Shown: positions 1-6,998, counted from the stretch's first letter. The stretch is 8,705 nucleotides of DNA from Erwinia sp. (GCA_003512805.1 DOOK01000073.1:1-8705); one strand, 5' to 3'. Notes: a model not told the origin generated them from the letters alone. Numbers and translations are program-made.

Positions 1-392
1 TGGCCGTCGGTACCAATCAGAAAGCTGATGCGGTGAATACCGTCATAGGTTTTGCCCATAAACGTTTTCTCGCCCCAAATGCCGAACTGCTCGCAAACCT
101 GATGGTTTTCATCCGACAGCAGCGTGAAGTTCAGCAGCTCTTTCTCGACAAAACGAGACAGCTTTTCCTGTTTATCGGTGCTGATGCCCAGCACCTCCAC
201 GCCCGCTTTTTTCAACTCATCCATACTGTCGCGTAAACCGCATGCCTGTACGGTACAGCCCGGCGTCATGGCTTTCGGGTAAAAATAGACCAGCACGCGC
301 TGTCCCTGGAAGTCGGTCAGGTTTACCAGCTCGCCATCCTGATCGGGCAAGCTAAAGGCGGGTGCGGGATCGCCGGCTTTCAGTGGATTCAT
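1..392 (-). CDS. bcp: Bcp, atypical 2-Cys peroxiredoxin (thiol peroxidase), 3' end cut off by the window
   Basis: The gene reads leftwards from an ATG at 392 and runs off the left edge, so about 130 of the usual ~156 residues are visible. Bcp reduces hydrogen peroxide and organic hydroperoxides in the cytoplasm using thioredoxin as electron donor. The N-terminus (MNPLKAGDPAPAFSLPDQDG) is typical. The thioredoxin-fold active site PGCTVQAC carries the peroxidatic cysteine at residue 46 and a nearby cysteine at 51, which is the resolving position in the E. coli enzyme. The start is supported by a GGAG sequence eight bases upstream. The gene begins 13 bp after gcvR on the same strand, so the two are probably co-transcribed. 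Nothing in the visible part looks broken. The family call is secure; the truncation is only the window boundary. Confidence 0.97.
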   Translation of the reverse strand, partial: MNPLKAGDPAPAFSLPDQDGELVNLTDFQGQRVLVYFYPKAMTPGCTVQACGLRDSMDELKKAGVEVLGISTDKQEKLSRFVEKELLNFTLLSDENHQVCEQFGIWGEKTFMGKTYDGIHRISFLIGTDG

Positions 393-405
393 CACTCTTC
401 TCCGT

Positions 406-963
406 TTATTCATCATGCTGTGGATACTGGACGACGCTAATAGTGCCCTGTGCCTTTAACTCTGTACAGAGGCCGTTAAACGCCTGCTCAATAATTGCAG
501 CATCCTGACTGGCAGGACTGTGTGCGGTAATTTGAATATAGAGCAAGGACGGCTGATTTTCTGCCACGGGTTGCGTGCGTGAGACCAGTTCAGCAATATG
601 CATCTGGTGGGAATCAAAAAGATCGGTAAATCTTTCGATAATATGTGCGGAGTCGATAACTTCAATCTGCACCCAAACGGTAGCGGGCATGGGCGGCCTC
701 TCGCGAAACGTTGTCCGCTTCATCACGATCAGCAGTTCCAGCTCGGCGCCCTTTAGCGGCAGCGTTGATTCAATCAGGGCGATAGCGTTCCAGCTTCCTG
801 AAAGCAGCATAATAAACGTGAACTCATCACCCAATATGGCCAGGCGGCTGTCTTCAATATTACAATCGCAGCTGCTGACATGACGGGTAATGGTATTAAC
901 AATCCCCGGTCGATCGACGCCCACGGCGGTAATAACGAGGTGATGTTGCTCTGACTGCGGCAA
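406..963 (-). CDS. gcvR: GcvR, ACT-domain regulator of the glycine cleavage system
   Basis: The protein has 185 residues against about 190 in E. coli; the shortfall is at the C-terminus, which ends QHDE. In E. coli GcvR binds GcvA and blocks activation of the gcvTHP operon when glycine is scarce, and glycine relieves this. It is a cytoplasmic protein-protein regulator and not a DNA-binding protein. Two ACT domains are visible, roughly residues 8-84 and 94-172. The first contains the characteristic DRPGIVNTITRHVSS segment followed by NIEDSRLA; the second contains MHIAELVSRTQP. The start codon is TTG at 963, preceded by an AGGAAG ribosome binding site; no upstream ATG fits. It is divergent from dapA and lies 13 bp upstream of bcp, with which it probably forms an operon. 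The identification is firm; the exact start is very likely. Confidence 0.96.
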   Translation of the reverse strand: MPQSEQHHLVITAVGVDRPGIVNTITRHVSSCDCNIEDSRLAILGDEFTFIMLLSGSWNAIALIESTLPLKGAELELLIVMKRTTFRERPPMPATVWVQIEVIDSAHIIERFTDLFDSHQMHIAELVSRTQPVAENQPSLLYIQITAHSPASQDAAIIEQAFNGLCTELKAQGTISVVQYPQHDE

Positions 964-970
964 AATAATG

Positions 971-976
971 CTTCCT
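971..976 (-). promoter_or_regulatory. Ribosome binding site deciding the TTG start of gcvR
   Basis: Read on the minus strand this is AGGAAG, seven bases before the TTG at 963. It decides the start, because no ATG or GTG is available in frame at a suitable distance. The codons between site and start include two ATT codons, so initiation at ATT cannot be formally excluded. Confidence 0.7.
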
Positions 977-989
977 GTACGTCTCAGTG

Positions 990-1018
990 ATTAGCAATTG
1001 TGATAACTCTTAGGTAAA
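990..1018 (-). promoter_or_regulatory. Candidate sigma-70 promoter for gcvR (-bcp)
   Basis: On the minus strand a TTTACC hexamer (1018-1013) is separated by 17 bp from GCTAAT (995-990). Matches to consensus are moderate, but the spacing is ideal and the position, about 20 bases upstream of the TTG start for the predicted transcript end, leaves just enough room for the ribosome binding site. The region is AT-rich compared with its surroundings. No experimental start site is known to me. Confidence 0.4.
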
Positions 1019-1026
1019 CATAAAAA
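998..1026 (+). promoter_or_regulatory. Candidate sigma-70 promoter for dapA (-bamC)
   Basis: On the plus strand TTGTGA (998-1003) is followed after exactly 17 bp by TAAAAA (1021-1026). Each hexamer matches the consensus at four of six positions. Transcription would start near 1033, giving a leader of about 89 bases before dapA. The site interleaves with the divergent gcvR candidate, so the two polymerases could not bind at once. The call rests on hexamer reading alone. Confidence 0.35.
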
Positions 1027-1046
1027 ATACCCTGTGCCAAGGGGCC

Positions 1047-1082
1047 TGACGGGCTTGCCCGCTTGCTTTTCGTGGGCCGTCA
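1047..1082 (+). other. GC-rich hairpin region in the dapA leader
   Basis: A 4-bp GC stem, CGGG (1050-1053) with CCCG (1058-1061), closes a CTTG tetraloop. An alternative, wider stem pairs TGACGG (1047-1052) with CCGTCA (1077-1082). The two cannot form together because they share the CGG bases. The short hairpin is followed by GCTTGCTTTT, which is only a feeble U-tract, so it is not a convincing terminator. It lies inside the predicted untranslated leader of dapA. Whether it has a role is unknown. Confidence 0.3.
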
Positions 1083-1107
1083 AACGTACCATGAAGCACT
1101 TGTTTGT

Positions 1108-1114
1108 GGAGGGG
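1108..1114 (+). promoter_or_regulatory. Strong ribosome binding site of dapA
   Basis: The heptamer GGAGGGG sits seven bases before the ATG at 1122. It fixes the start of dapA and argues against the in-frame TTG at 1104, which lies upstream of the site itself. Confidence 0.85.
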
Positions 1115-1121
1115 ATGGCTA

Positions 1122-2000
1122 ATGTTTACGGGAAGTATTGTTGCGCTCGTTACGCCGATGGACGACAAAGGGTCGGTCTGTCGCGCAAGTCTGAAAAAAC
1201 TGATTGATTATCATGTTGCCAGCGGAACAGCGGCAATTGTCTCCGTAGGAACAACGGGCGAGTCAGCCACATTAAGCCACGACGAGCATGGCGATGTGGT
1301 GATGCTGACGCTGGAACTGGCCGACGGCCGCATTCCCATCATTGCCGGTACCGGCGCTAACGCTACTGCAGAAGGTATTGCGCTGACGCATCGGTTTGAA
1401 AACAGCGGCGTGGTTGGCTGCCTTACCGTGACTCCCTACTACAACCGTCCTACTCAGGAAGGGTTGTACCAGCACTTTAAAGCCATCGCCGAAAGCACCG
1501 ATCTTCCGCAAATGCTCTACAATGTGCCCTCGCGCACCGGTTGCGATATGCTGCCGGAAACCGTAGGCCGGCTGGCGAAGATTAAAAATATTATCGGAAT
1601 CAAAGAAGCGACCGGGAACTTATCGCGGGTTAGTCAGATCCAAGAGCGGGTCGATGATGATTTTATTCTGGTCAGCGGTGACGATCTCTCCGCCCTCGAC
1701 TTTATGCAGCTGGGCGGCAAGGGAGTGATCTCCGTGACGGCCAACATCGCCGCGCGCGAAATGGTGGAGCTTTGTGCGCTTGCGCAGCAGGGCAACTTCC
1801 GGGAAGCGCGCCGCCTTAACCAGCGTCTGATGCCTTTGCACCAGAAGCTATTTATTGAGCCTAATCCTGTCCCGGTAAAATGGGCGGCTAAAAAATTAGG
1901 ATTAATTGCAACCGATACGCTGCGTCTACCGATGACGCCGATGACTGATGCCGGTCGTCCGGTTGTTGAGCAGGCACTGAAAGACGCAGGCCTGCTGTAA
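1122..2000 (+). CDS. dapA: DapA, 4-hydroxy-tetrahydrodipicolinate synthase
   Basis: This cytoplasmic enzyme condenses pyruvate with L-aspartate semialdehyde, the first committed step towards diaminopimelate and lysine. The product has 292 residues, the same length as the E. coli enzyme, and forms one TIM barrel. Catalytic residues are all in place: Schiff-base Lys161 in IGIKEATGN, the triad Thr44, Tyr107 and Tyr133, and Arg138 in YNVPSRTG. Residues lining the allosteric lysine site in E. coli (Ser48, His53, His56, Asn80, Glu84, Tyr106) are also present, so feedback inhibition by lysine is expected. The ATG at 1122 is chosen over an in-frame TTG at 1104 because a strong GGAGGGG lies seven bases upstream and the protein then begins MFTGSIVA as in the family. 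bamC follows 15 bp downstream, suggesting co-transcription. Confidence 0.98.
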   Translation: MFTGSIVALVTPMDDKGSVCRASLKKLIDYHVASGTAAIVSVGTTGESATLSHDEHGDVVMLTLELADGRIPIIAGTGANATAEGIALTHRFENSGVVGCLTVTPYYNRPTQEGLYQHFKAIAESTDLPQMLYNVPSRTGCDMLPETVGRLAKIKNIIGIKEATGNLSRVSQIQERVDDDFILVSGDDLSALDFMQLGGKGVISVTANIAAREMVELCALAQQGNFREARRLNQRLMPLHQKLFIEPNPVPVKWAAKKLGLIATDTLRLPMTPMTDAGRPVVEQALKDAGLL

Positions 2001-2015
2001 ATTTAGGGAGAAGTA

Positions 2016-3047
2016 ATGGCTTACTCAGTACAAAAGTCGGCAATCGCGAAAGTGGTTGGCCTGTCGCTGGTGATGTTGCTGGCGGCATGTTCGAGCGATC
2101 AGCGCTACAAGCGCCAGGTTAGCGGCGACGAATCTTACCTTCAGGCTGCGGATATTAATGAGCTGCACGCACCGGCCGGCACCATCCTGCCGCTGCAAAA
2201 CGGCGATTTTGATATTCCTGCCGCCAGTGGCAAAGGGGCCGTCGGCAAGCAGCTGGACATTCGTCCGCCTGCCCAGCCGCTGGCGCTGATCAACGGTGCC
2301 CGCACCCAGTTTGCTGGCAACTCCGGCGTGCTGCTGGTGGATAACGCCAGCGGCGCATTGTGGCCGCAGGTGGTAACGGTAGTGCAGACGCGTAACTATC
2401 CTGTCGCCAGCAAAACCGACAGCAGCCAAACGCTGACCACCGACTGGGTGCAGTGGAACCGTGCTGATGAAGATCATCAGTATCGCGGCCGCTACCAGAT
2501 AGCCGTGCAGCAGCAGGGCTATCAGCAGGCGCTGAGCGTGAAGCTACTGGAACTGGAGCAGGAAGGTAAAGCCGTTACTTCACCCGTCCAGCTACAGCGC
2601 TATACCGCGCAGATGCTGAACGAGCTGAGCGCCGGTCTGGATAAAATCGCCACGACTCGTGATGATGCGGCGGTGAAAGGCAGCACGGCACAAATCAACG
2701 TACAGAGCGGTGCCGACGACACTGGCCTGCCTACGTTGGTGGTGCGCGCGCCGTTTAACCTGGTGTGGGAGCGTCTGCCGGCCGCGCTGGAGCGCGTAGG
2801 GATGAAAATTACCGATCGCAACCGTCCGCAGGGTAGCCTGAACGTCACCTACAGCGCGCCTTCCAGCGACACCTGGGACAGTATCGGCGCGAAAGATCCG
2901 CAGCTGACCAACGGCAACTATAAGCTGCAGGTCGGCGATCTGGATAACCGCAGCAGCCTGCAGTTCCTGGATCCGAAAGGCCATGCGTTGACCCAGTCGC
3001 AAAATGATGCGCTGGTAGCCGTTTTCCAGGCGGCCTTTAACAAATAA
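2016..3047 (+). CDS. bamC: BamC, outer-membrane assembly lipoprotein
   Basis: BamC (formerly NlpB) is an accessory lipoprotein of the BamABCDE complex, which folds beta-barrel proteins into the outer membrane. The product has 343 residues, one fewer than in E. coli. It opens with a lipoprotein signal peptide: basic residues near positions 7-12, a hydrophobic stretch at 13-23, and a lipobox LLAAC with the modified cysteine at residue 25 followed by Ser-Ser-Asp. The next ~75 residues ([14 protein letters not shown] onwards) are the extended segment that in E. coli wraps around BamD. Two helix-grip domains should follow, roughly residues 100-212 and 230-343. An AGGGAGA ribosome binding site precedes the ATG. 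The gene follows dapA by 15 bp and is closed by a strong terminator, so dapA-bamC looks like one unit with purC transcribed mainly from its own promoter. Confidence 0.97.
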   Translation: MAYSVQKSAIAKVVGLSLVMLLAACSSDQRYKRQVSGDESYLQAADINELHAPAGTILPLQNGDFDIPAASGKGAVGKQLDIRPPAQPLALINGARTQFAGNSGVLLVDNASGALWPQVVTVVQTRNYPVASKTDSSQTLTTDWVQWNRADEDHQYRGRYQIAVQQQGYQQALSVKLLELEQEGKAVTSPVQLQRYTAQMLNELSAGLDKIATTRDDAAVKGSTAQINVQSGADDTGLPTLVVRAPFNLVWERLPAALERVGMKITDRNRPQGSLNVTYSAPSSDTWDSIGAKDPQLTNGNYKLQVGDLDNRSSLQFLDPKGHALTQSQNDALVAVFQAAFNK

Positions 3048-3053
3048 TTTATC

Positions 3054-3077
3054 GGCCGACCCCCGTCGGCCTTTTTT
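3054..3077 (+). terminator. Intrinsic terminator after bamC
   Basis: A perfect 7-bp stem GGCCGAC (3054-3060) with GTCGGCC (3065-3071), a CCCC loop, and six consecutive T residues (3072-3077) follow the bamC stop by six bases. On the opposite strand the sequence after the stem lacks a U-tract, so it works in the plus direction only. Confidence 0.93.
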
Positions 3078-3087
3078 ATTTGTTGCC

Positions 3088-3103
3088 GCGTAATCGATTG
3101 CTT
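3088..3103 (+). promoter_or_regulatory. Probable PurR operator upstream of purC
   Basis: The 16-bp near-palindrome reads GCGTAATCGATTGCTT on the plus strand and AAGCAATCGATTACGC on the minus strand. The latter fits the PurR pattern ANGCAANCGNTTNCNT at all fixed positions except the last. It begins only 11 bp after the bamC terminator and its right end reaches the predicted -35 region of purC, consistent with repression by the hypoxanthine/guanine-bound PurR repressor known for purC in E. coli. The call combines the visible motif with known regulation of the gene. Confidence 0.8.
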
Positions 3104-3130
3104 CGGTTTTTTCGCGTCCGATCATACAAT
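3102..3130 (+). promoter_or_regulatory. Candidate purC promoter
   Basis: A good -10 box TACAAT (five of six matches) lies at 3125-3130. Seventeen bases upstream is TTCGGT (3102-3107), a weak -35 that overlaps the PurR operator. Transcription would start near 3137, giving a leader of about 74 bases. The -10 is convincing; the -35 is not well defined. Confidence 0.6.
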
Positions 3131-3135
3131 GGGCG

Positions 3136-3152
3136 CAACAGTTCATATCCGA
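3136..3152 (+). repeat. Copy 1 of a shared start-site element, CAACAGTTCATA-TCCGA (purC)
   Basis: The 12-mer CAACAGTTCATA (3136-3147) followed by TCCGA (3148-3152) recurs upstream of ypfJ at 4068-4085 with one inserted A. In both places it begins five bases after the -10 box, so it spans the predicted transcription start and the first bases of the RNA. Confidence 0.6.
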
Positions 3153-3169
3153 CCGGTTTCGACCTGTTC
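3150..3169 (+). repeat. Imperfect 10-bp tandem repeat in the purC leader
   Basis: CGACCGGTTT (3150-3159) is followed directly by CGACCTGTTC (3160-3169), matching at eight of ten positions. The period is about one helical turn. It lies in the untranslated leader between the predicted start site and the ribosome binding site. It may be chance; no known binding site is recognised. Confidence 0.4.
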
Positions 3170-3210
3170 GCAGGCAAAAGCACCGGGCATTTCACGTTTG
3201 GAGTAAAGAG

Positions 3211-3924
3211 ATGAAAAAGCAAGCTGAGTTGTATCGCGGCAAAGCGAAAACCGTTTACAGCACCGAAAATCCGGATCTGTTGGTACTCGAATTCCGCAAC
3301 GATACATCAGCACTGGACGGTGAACGCATCGAACAGTTCGATCGCAAAGGGATGATTAATAATAAATTTAACCATTTTATTATGAGCAAGCTGGCGGAAG
3401 CGGGCATTCCTACCCAGATGGAGGCGCTGCTGTCGGACAACGAGGCACTGGTCAAAAAGCTGGAGATGGTGCCCGTAGAGTGCGTGGTGCGCAACCGCGC
3501 TGCCGGCTCGCTGGTGAAGCGTCTGGGCGTGGAAGAAGGCACGGTTTTACAGCCGCCGGTGTTCGATCTGTTTTTGAAAGACGATGCGCGGCACGATCCT
3601 ATGATCAATGAATCCTACTGCGAAACTTTTGGCTGGGTAAGCAAAGAGAATCTGGCGCGTATGCGCGAGCTGACCTACAAGGCCAATGACGTCCTGAGCC
3701 AGCTTTTCTCTGATGCGGGTCTGATCCTGGTAGACTTCAAGCTGGAGTTCGGCCTGTTCCACGGCGAAGTCACCCTGGGCGACGAATTTTCGCCGGATGG
3801 CGCCCGCCTGTGGGACAAAGAAACGCTGAACAAAATGGACAAAGATCGTTATCGCCAAAGCCTTGGTGGCCTGATTGAAGCCTATGAAGAAGTCGCCAAT
3901 CGTCTGGGCGTGAAGCTGGACTGA
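3211..3924 (+). CDS. purC: PurC, SAICAR synthetase
   Basis: PurC (phosphoribosylaminoimidazole-succinocarboxamide synthase) joins aspartate to CAIR using ATP in de novo purine synthesis, in the cytoplasm. The product has 237 residues, identical in length to the E. coli enzyme. Both family signatures are visible: residues 86-100 ([15 protein letters not shown]) and 173-181 (LVDFKLEFG), plus the N-terminal nucleotide-binding segment GKAK at 10-13 and DEFSPD at 191-196. Residue 35 is Leu in DTSALDG, where E. coli has Gly. A GGAG ribosome binding site lies seven bases before the ATG. The gene is single, with its own promoter and operator upstream and a hairpin terminator downstream. The identification is certain. 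Confidence 0.98.
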   Translation: MKKQAELYRGKAKTVYSTENPDLLVLEFRNDTSALDGERIEQFDRKGMINNKFNHFIMSKLAEAGIPTQMEALLSDNEALVKKLEMVPVECVVRNRAAGSLVKRLGVEEGTVLQPPVFDLFLKDDARHDPMINESYCETFGWVSKENLARMRELTYKANDVLSQLFSDAGLILVDFKLEFGLFHGEVTLGDEFSPDGARLWDKETLNKMDKDRYRQSLGGLIEAYEEVANRLGVKLD

Positions 3925-3931
3925 TATGCCT

Positions 3932-3959
3932 GGCCGTGGTTTACCCCGCGGCCGCTTTT
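3932..3959 (+). terminator. Probable intrinsic terminator after purC
   Basis: GGCCGTGG (3932-3939) pairs with CCGCGGCC (3946-3953) in an 8-bp stem containing one G-U pair, around a TTTACC loop. A short T4 run follows at 3956-3959 after GC, then CCCC. The hairpin is very stable but the U-tract is short, so read-through into ypfJ is possible. Confidence 0.7.
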
Positions 3960-4033
3960 CCCCGTCTCTTCTGCTGCCCGCTTCCTGCATTCTGAAATCC
4001 TTTCCCGTTACGACCCGATAACCGCCGCAAGGC

Positions 4034-4062
4034 TGGTGTTAGCGGCTATGCACGACTAAAAT
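4034..4062 (+). promoter_or_regulatory. Candidate ypfJ promoter
   Basis: TAAAAT (4057-4062, five of six matches) is a good -10 box; the best-spaced -35, TGGTGT at 4034-4039, is poor. Support comes from the purC promoter, where the same 12-mer begins at the same five-base distance after the -10. The predicted start near 4069 leaves a leader of about 25 bases. A short inverted repeat, GCCGC (4024-4028) with GCGGC (4042-4046), overlaps the -35 region; I recognise no regulator site in it. Confidence 0.45.
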
Positions 4063-4067
4063 CACTC

Positions 4068-4085
4068 CAACAGTTCATAATCCGA
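4068..4085 (+). repeat. Copy 2 of the shared start-site element, CAACAGTTCATA-A-TCCGA (ypfJ)
   Basis: CAACAGTTCATA (4068-4079), one A, then TCCGA (4081-4085). It is identical to the purC copy apart from the single inserted A, and its last bases GA run into the GAGG ribosome binding site of ypfJ. Confidence 0.6.
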
Positions 4086-4093
4086 GGTAGTGT

Positions 4094-4954
4094 ATGCGTT
4101 GGCAAGGGCGCCGTGAGAGCGACAATGTGGAAGATCGCCGTAACGAAACCGGTGGTAATACGATGGGCGTGGGGCGGATGCGCATCCCTCGCGGTAAAGG
4201 CGGTATTATTGTGCTGATTATCGTGATGATCGCAGGCTATTACGGCTACGATTTAACCCCTTTATTAACCGGTCAGTCGTCGACCCCGCTGTCTTCTCAG
4301 CAGCAGCGAAGTACACCGCAGCAGGATGAAGCGGCGAAATTTACCTCCGTGATGCTGGCCACCACGGAAGATACCTGGCAGAAAATCTTCGTAAAAATGA
4401 ACAAAACCTATACGCCGCCGAAACTGGTGATGTATCGCGGGGCGACGCGTACCGGCTGCGGCACGGGACAATCCGTTATGGGGCCGTTCTACTGCCCGAC
4501 CGACAGCACCGTTTATATCGATCTTTCGTTCTATGACGAAATGAAAAACAAGCTTGGTGCGGACGGCGACTTTGCTCAGGGCTACGTGGTAGCGCATGAA
4601 GTCGGCCATCACGTGCAGCATCTCCTTGGGATCGAACCCAAAGTTCGTCAGCTCCAGCAGCAGGGCGGTGAAAAGCAGGCGAATCAGCTTTCTGTGAAGC
4701 TGGAACTTCAGGCCGACTGCTTTGCCGGTGTCTGGGGACACTATATGCAGCAGGAAAACGTGCTGGAGCCGGGCGATTTGCAGGAGGCGCTAAACGCGGC
4801 CGAAGCGATCGGCGACGATCGTCTACAGCAGAAAAGTCAGGGACGCGTAGTGCCGGACAGCTTTACCCACGGCACCTCTCAGCAGCGCTATAGCTGGTTT
4901 AAAAAAGGGTTCGACAGCGGCAATCCTGGCCAGTGTGATACCTTCAGTGGCTGA
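4094..4954 (+). CDS. ypfJ: YpfJ, putative membrane-anchored neutral zinc metallopeptidase
   Basis: The 286-residue product matches the YpfJ/KPN_02809 family (287 residues in E. coli), whose substrate is not established. The N-terminus [16 protein letters not shown] is the family hallmark and is basic. One membrane segment follows at about residues 37-50, then a Gln/Ser-rich linker to about 78, then the catalytic domain, probably periplasmic by the positive-inside rule. The zinc motif HEVGHH has His168, Glu169 and His172; Glu204 in LELQADCF is the likely third metal ligand. Cysteines at 122, 134, 209 and 281 could form disulfides if the domain is exported. GAGG lies six bases before the ATG. 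The 3' end overlaps tmcA, suggesting an operon. Family is certain; proteolytic activity is inferred from the motif. Confidence 0.93.
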   Translation: MRWQGRRESDNVEDRRNETGGNTMGVGRMRIPRGKGGIIVLIIVMIAGYYGYDLTPLLTGQSSTPLSSQQQRSTPQQDEAAKFTSVMLATTEDTWQKIFVKMNKTYTPPKLVMYRGATRTGCGTGQSVMGPFYCPTDSTVYIDLSFYDEMKNKLGADGDFAQGYVVAHEVGHHVQHLLGIEPKVRQLQQQGGEKQANQLSVKLELQADCFAGVWGHYMQQENVLEPGDLQEALNAAEAIGDDRLQQKSQGRVVPDSFTHGTSQQRYSWFKKGFDSGNPGQCDTFSG

Positions 4955-6965
4955 CCTGCGCGACGTTATTTCGCAAACGGAACAGCTACAGCAGCAGGGC
5001 ATGCGCAGGCTGATGGTCATCAGCGGTGAAGCGGAATGGAGCCAGCAGCAGGCGCAGCAATGGATCTCCCTGCTGCCCGGCGACTGGCTGTGGCTTGGCG
5101 CCGCGCCGCAAAGTCCGCTGCACTGCGCGCCTGAAGCGGTGCGAACCCTGCTGGGGCAGGAATTTTTGCACGCCGTGTTTGATGCGCGTCACGGCTTCAA
5201 CGCCGAGGCGCTGGCAGTACTGGCGGGCACGCTGAAAGCGGGAAGCTGGCTGCTGATGCTGGTGCCGGAATGGGCCAGCTGGGCGACGCAACCCGACAGA
5301 GATTCGCTGCGCTGGGGCGACACCCCCACACCAGTCGCCACCCCCAATTTTATCTCTCGCCTGCAAAAACTGATGCTGGACGACCCGCAGGTTGCACGTT
5401 TTTTTCAGCATCAGGCGCCCGTTCTGCCTGCGCCGCCGGTCGCGCCGCTGTGGCAGGCTGACGACGACACTGGACAGCAGGCTCTGCTCGAACGGCTGAT
5501 GGTGGCACCGCCGGGGATCTATGTGGTCACCGCACCACGAGGGCGAGGCAAGTCTGCACTCGCCGGCTCGCTGGCCGCCCGCTGGCCGGGTCGTGCGCTG
5601 ATTTCTGCACCGGCCAAAGCCGCAACGGACGTGCTGGCAAGATTTGCGGGCGACGCTTTTGATTTCATGGCGCCCGACAGGCTGCTGGCGCTCAGTCCAC
5701 AGGCGCGCCCGCAGGATGTTGACTGGCTGCTGATTGATGAGGCAGCGGCTATTCCCGCCCCGATGCTGGCACAGCTGGTCAGGCTTTTTCCCCGTACGTT
5801 GTTAACCACCACCCTGCAGGGTTATGAAGGGACGGGACGCGGTTTTATGCTGAAATTCTGCGCCAGCCTGCCCAACGTGACGCTGTGCAGGCTGGATCGG
5901 CCTTTGCGCTGGTCACAGCACGATCCGCTGGAGCAGTTTATCGACCGTGCATTGCTGTTCAGCGAGGCGGAGCCTGAAGAGGTCAGCGCGCCGGTGCATT
6001 TTTGTTTTCCGCAGCAGGCGGAATGGCAGGATAAACCGGCAGTGCTGGAGGCCATCTATCAGCTGCTCGCCAGCGCGCACTACCGTACTTCGCCGCTCGA
6101 TCTCCGGCGCATGATGGACGCGCCAGGGATGCGCTTCAGCGCCGCGCTTCAGGCTGATCGGGTTCAGGGCGCGCTCTGGCTGGTGGAAGAGGGAGGGTTA
6201 GCGGCAGAACTGGCGCAGGCGGTCTGGGCGGGACGGCGTCGCCCGGCGGGCAATCTGGTGGCGCAGTCGCTGGCCGCGCACGGTGGCTGGCCGGAAGCGG
6301 CGCAAATGCGCTCGCGTCGTATCAGCCGTATCGCTATTATGCCTGCGCTGCGGCGGCAGGGCATTGGCCGGGAGATGGTGCGCCAAAGCGTAAGTCAGGC
6401 ACAAGGGCTGGACTTTTTTTCAGTTAGTTTCGGCTATACGCCCTCACTGTGGCATTTCTGGCAGGCCTGCGGGTTCCGGCTGGTGCGCCTGGGGACGCGA
6501 ACGGAAGCCAGCAGCGGCTGCCATACCGCCATGGCGATACTGCCTTTAAGCGAGCAGGGACACGCGCTGGCAGACAGAGCGCAGCGTCGACTGGCGCGCG
6601 ACTGGCGCTGGCTGCAGCCTTTTCTTCACGGCATCGAGCTGGATTTCCCAAATGCAGAAACCGCGGAACTGGACGAAGAAGACTGGCGCGAACTGGCGGG
6701 TTTTGTCTGGGCGCAGCGTCCGTTTGAAGCCGCTATCGGCGCGTTGGGCAGGCTGCTCAATAACGCTTTACAGCCGCTGCCGTTAGTAGAGGGCATATTA
6801 AAAGAAGGGCTGGCTCAGGCAGAGCTGGTCAGCCTGTCGGGGCTGTCGGGGCGTAAGGCACTGTTGCACGGCTGGCGGCAGGAAGCGGAACGGGCGCTGA
6901 TCCTGCTGGATAATCAGCGGGCGGAGGCATGGCGGCTCAGGGTATCGGTAGCCGAGGTGCCCTGA
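4947..6965 (+). CDS. tmcA: TmcA, tRNA(Met) cytidine acetyltransferase
   Basis: TmcA (formerly YpfI) makes N4-acetylcytidine at wobble position 34 of elongator tRNA-Met, using acetyl-CoA and nucleotide hydrolysis; this limits misreading of AUA as Met. From the GTG at 4947 the product has 672 residues against 671 in E. coli. An N-terminal domain spans residues ~1-155, then an RNA-helicase-like ATPase module with Walker A PRGRGKS (197-203) and Walker B DEAA (264-267). A GNAT acetyltransferase module follows, with its acetyl-CoA loop RRQGIG at 469-474, then a C-terminal tRNA-binding tail. An in-frame GTG at 4935 is also possible, but 4947 gives VADLRDV, aligning without gaps to MAELTAL of E. coli. 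It overlaps the end of ypfJ by 8 bp with no clear ribosome binding site, pointing to translational coupling. Confidence 0.95.
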   Translation: MADLRDVISQTEQLQQQGMRRLMVISGEAEWSQQQAQQWISLLPGDWLWLGAAPQSPLHCAPEAVRTLLGQEFLHAVFDARHGFNAEALAVLAGTLKAGSWLLMLVPEWASWATQPDRDSLRWGDTPTPVATPNFISRLQKLMLDDPQVARFFQHQAPVLPAPPVAPLWQADDDTGQQALLERLMVAPPGIYVVTAPRGRGKSALAGSLAARWPGRALISAPAKAATDVLARFAGDAFDFMAPDRLLALSPQARPQDVDWLLIDEAAAIPAPMLAQLVRLFPRTLLTTTLQGYEGTGRGFMLKFCASLPNVTLCRLDRPLRWSQHDPLEQFIDRALLFSEAEPEEVSAPVHFCFPQQAEWQDKPAVLEAIYQLLASAHYRTSPLDLRRMMDAPGMRFSAALQADRVQGALWLVEEGGLAAELAQAVWAGRRRPAGNLVAQSLAAHGGWPEAAQMRSRRISRIAIMPALRRQGIGREMVRQSVSQAQGLDFFSVSFGYTPSLWHFWQACGFRLVRLGTRTEASSGCHTAMAILPLSEQGHALADRAQRRLARDWRWLQPFLHGIELDFPNAETAELDEEDWRELAGFVWAQRPFEAAIGALGRLLNNALQPLPLVEGILKEGLAQAELVSLSGLSGRKALLHGWRQEAERALILLDNQRAEAWRLRVSVAEVP

Positions 6966-6974
6966 GCAAAGTAA

Positions 6975-6996
6975 AACAGGGGCCGTCGCCCCTGTT
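6975..6996. terminator. Hairpin terminator between convergent tmcA and ypfN
   Basis: A perfect 9-bp stem, AACAGGGGC (6975-6983) with GCCCCTGTT (6988-6996), encloses a CGTC loop. Read leftwards, the GC core is followed by four T residues and then ACTTTG, making it a good terminator for ypfN. Read rightwards it is followed by GTT-GGTTAC, a weaker tail for tmcA. It fills nearly all of the 33-bp gap between the two stop codons, so it probably serves both. Confidence 0.8.
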
Positions 6997-6998
6997 GG

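Noticed and set aside
998..1003. Possible CRP half-site TGTGA near the dapA promoter
   Set aside because: There is no TCACA at the required six-base spacing; only one half-site is present.
1050..1070. Terminator or attenuator in front of dapA
   Set aside because: The stem is only 4 bp and the run after it is GCTTGCTTTT, too interrupted for a real U-tract.
1104..1121. Six-residue N-terminal extension of DapA from a TTG at 1104
   Set aside because: It would begin upstream of the strong ribosome binding site at 1108-1114, and the family starts at MFTG.
2592..3146. A 184-codon minus-strand frame across bamC and its terminator
   Set aside because: It reads through the bamC terminator and the PurR operator, resembles no family I know and is antisense to bamC.
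6834..6851. Tandem 9-bp repeat CTGTCGGGG in tmcA, encoding Leu-Ser-Gly twice
   Set aside because: The surrounding protein aligns to E. coli TmcA without a gap, so this is not a duplication but converging codons.
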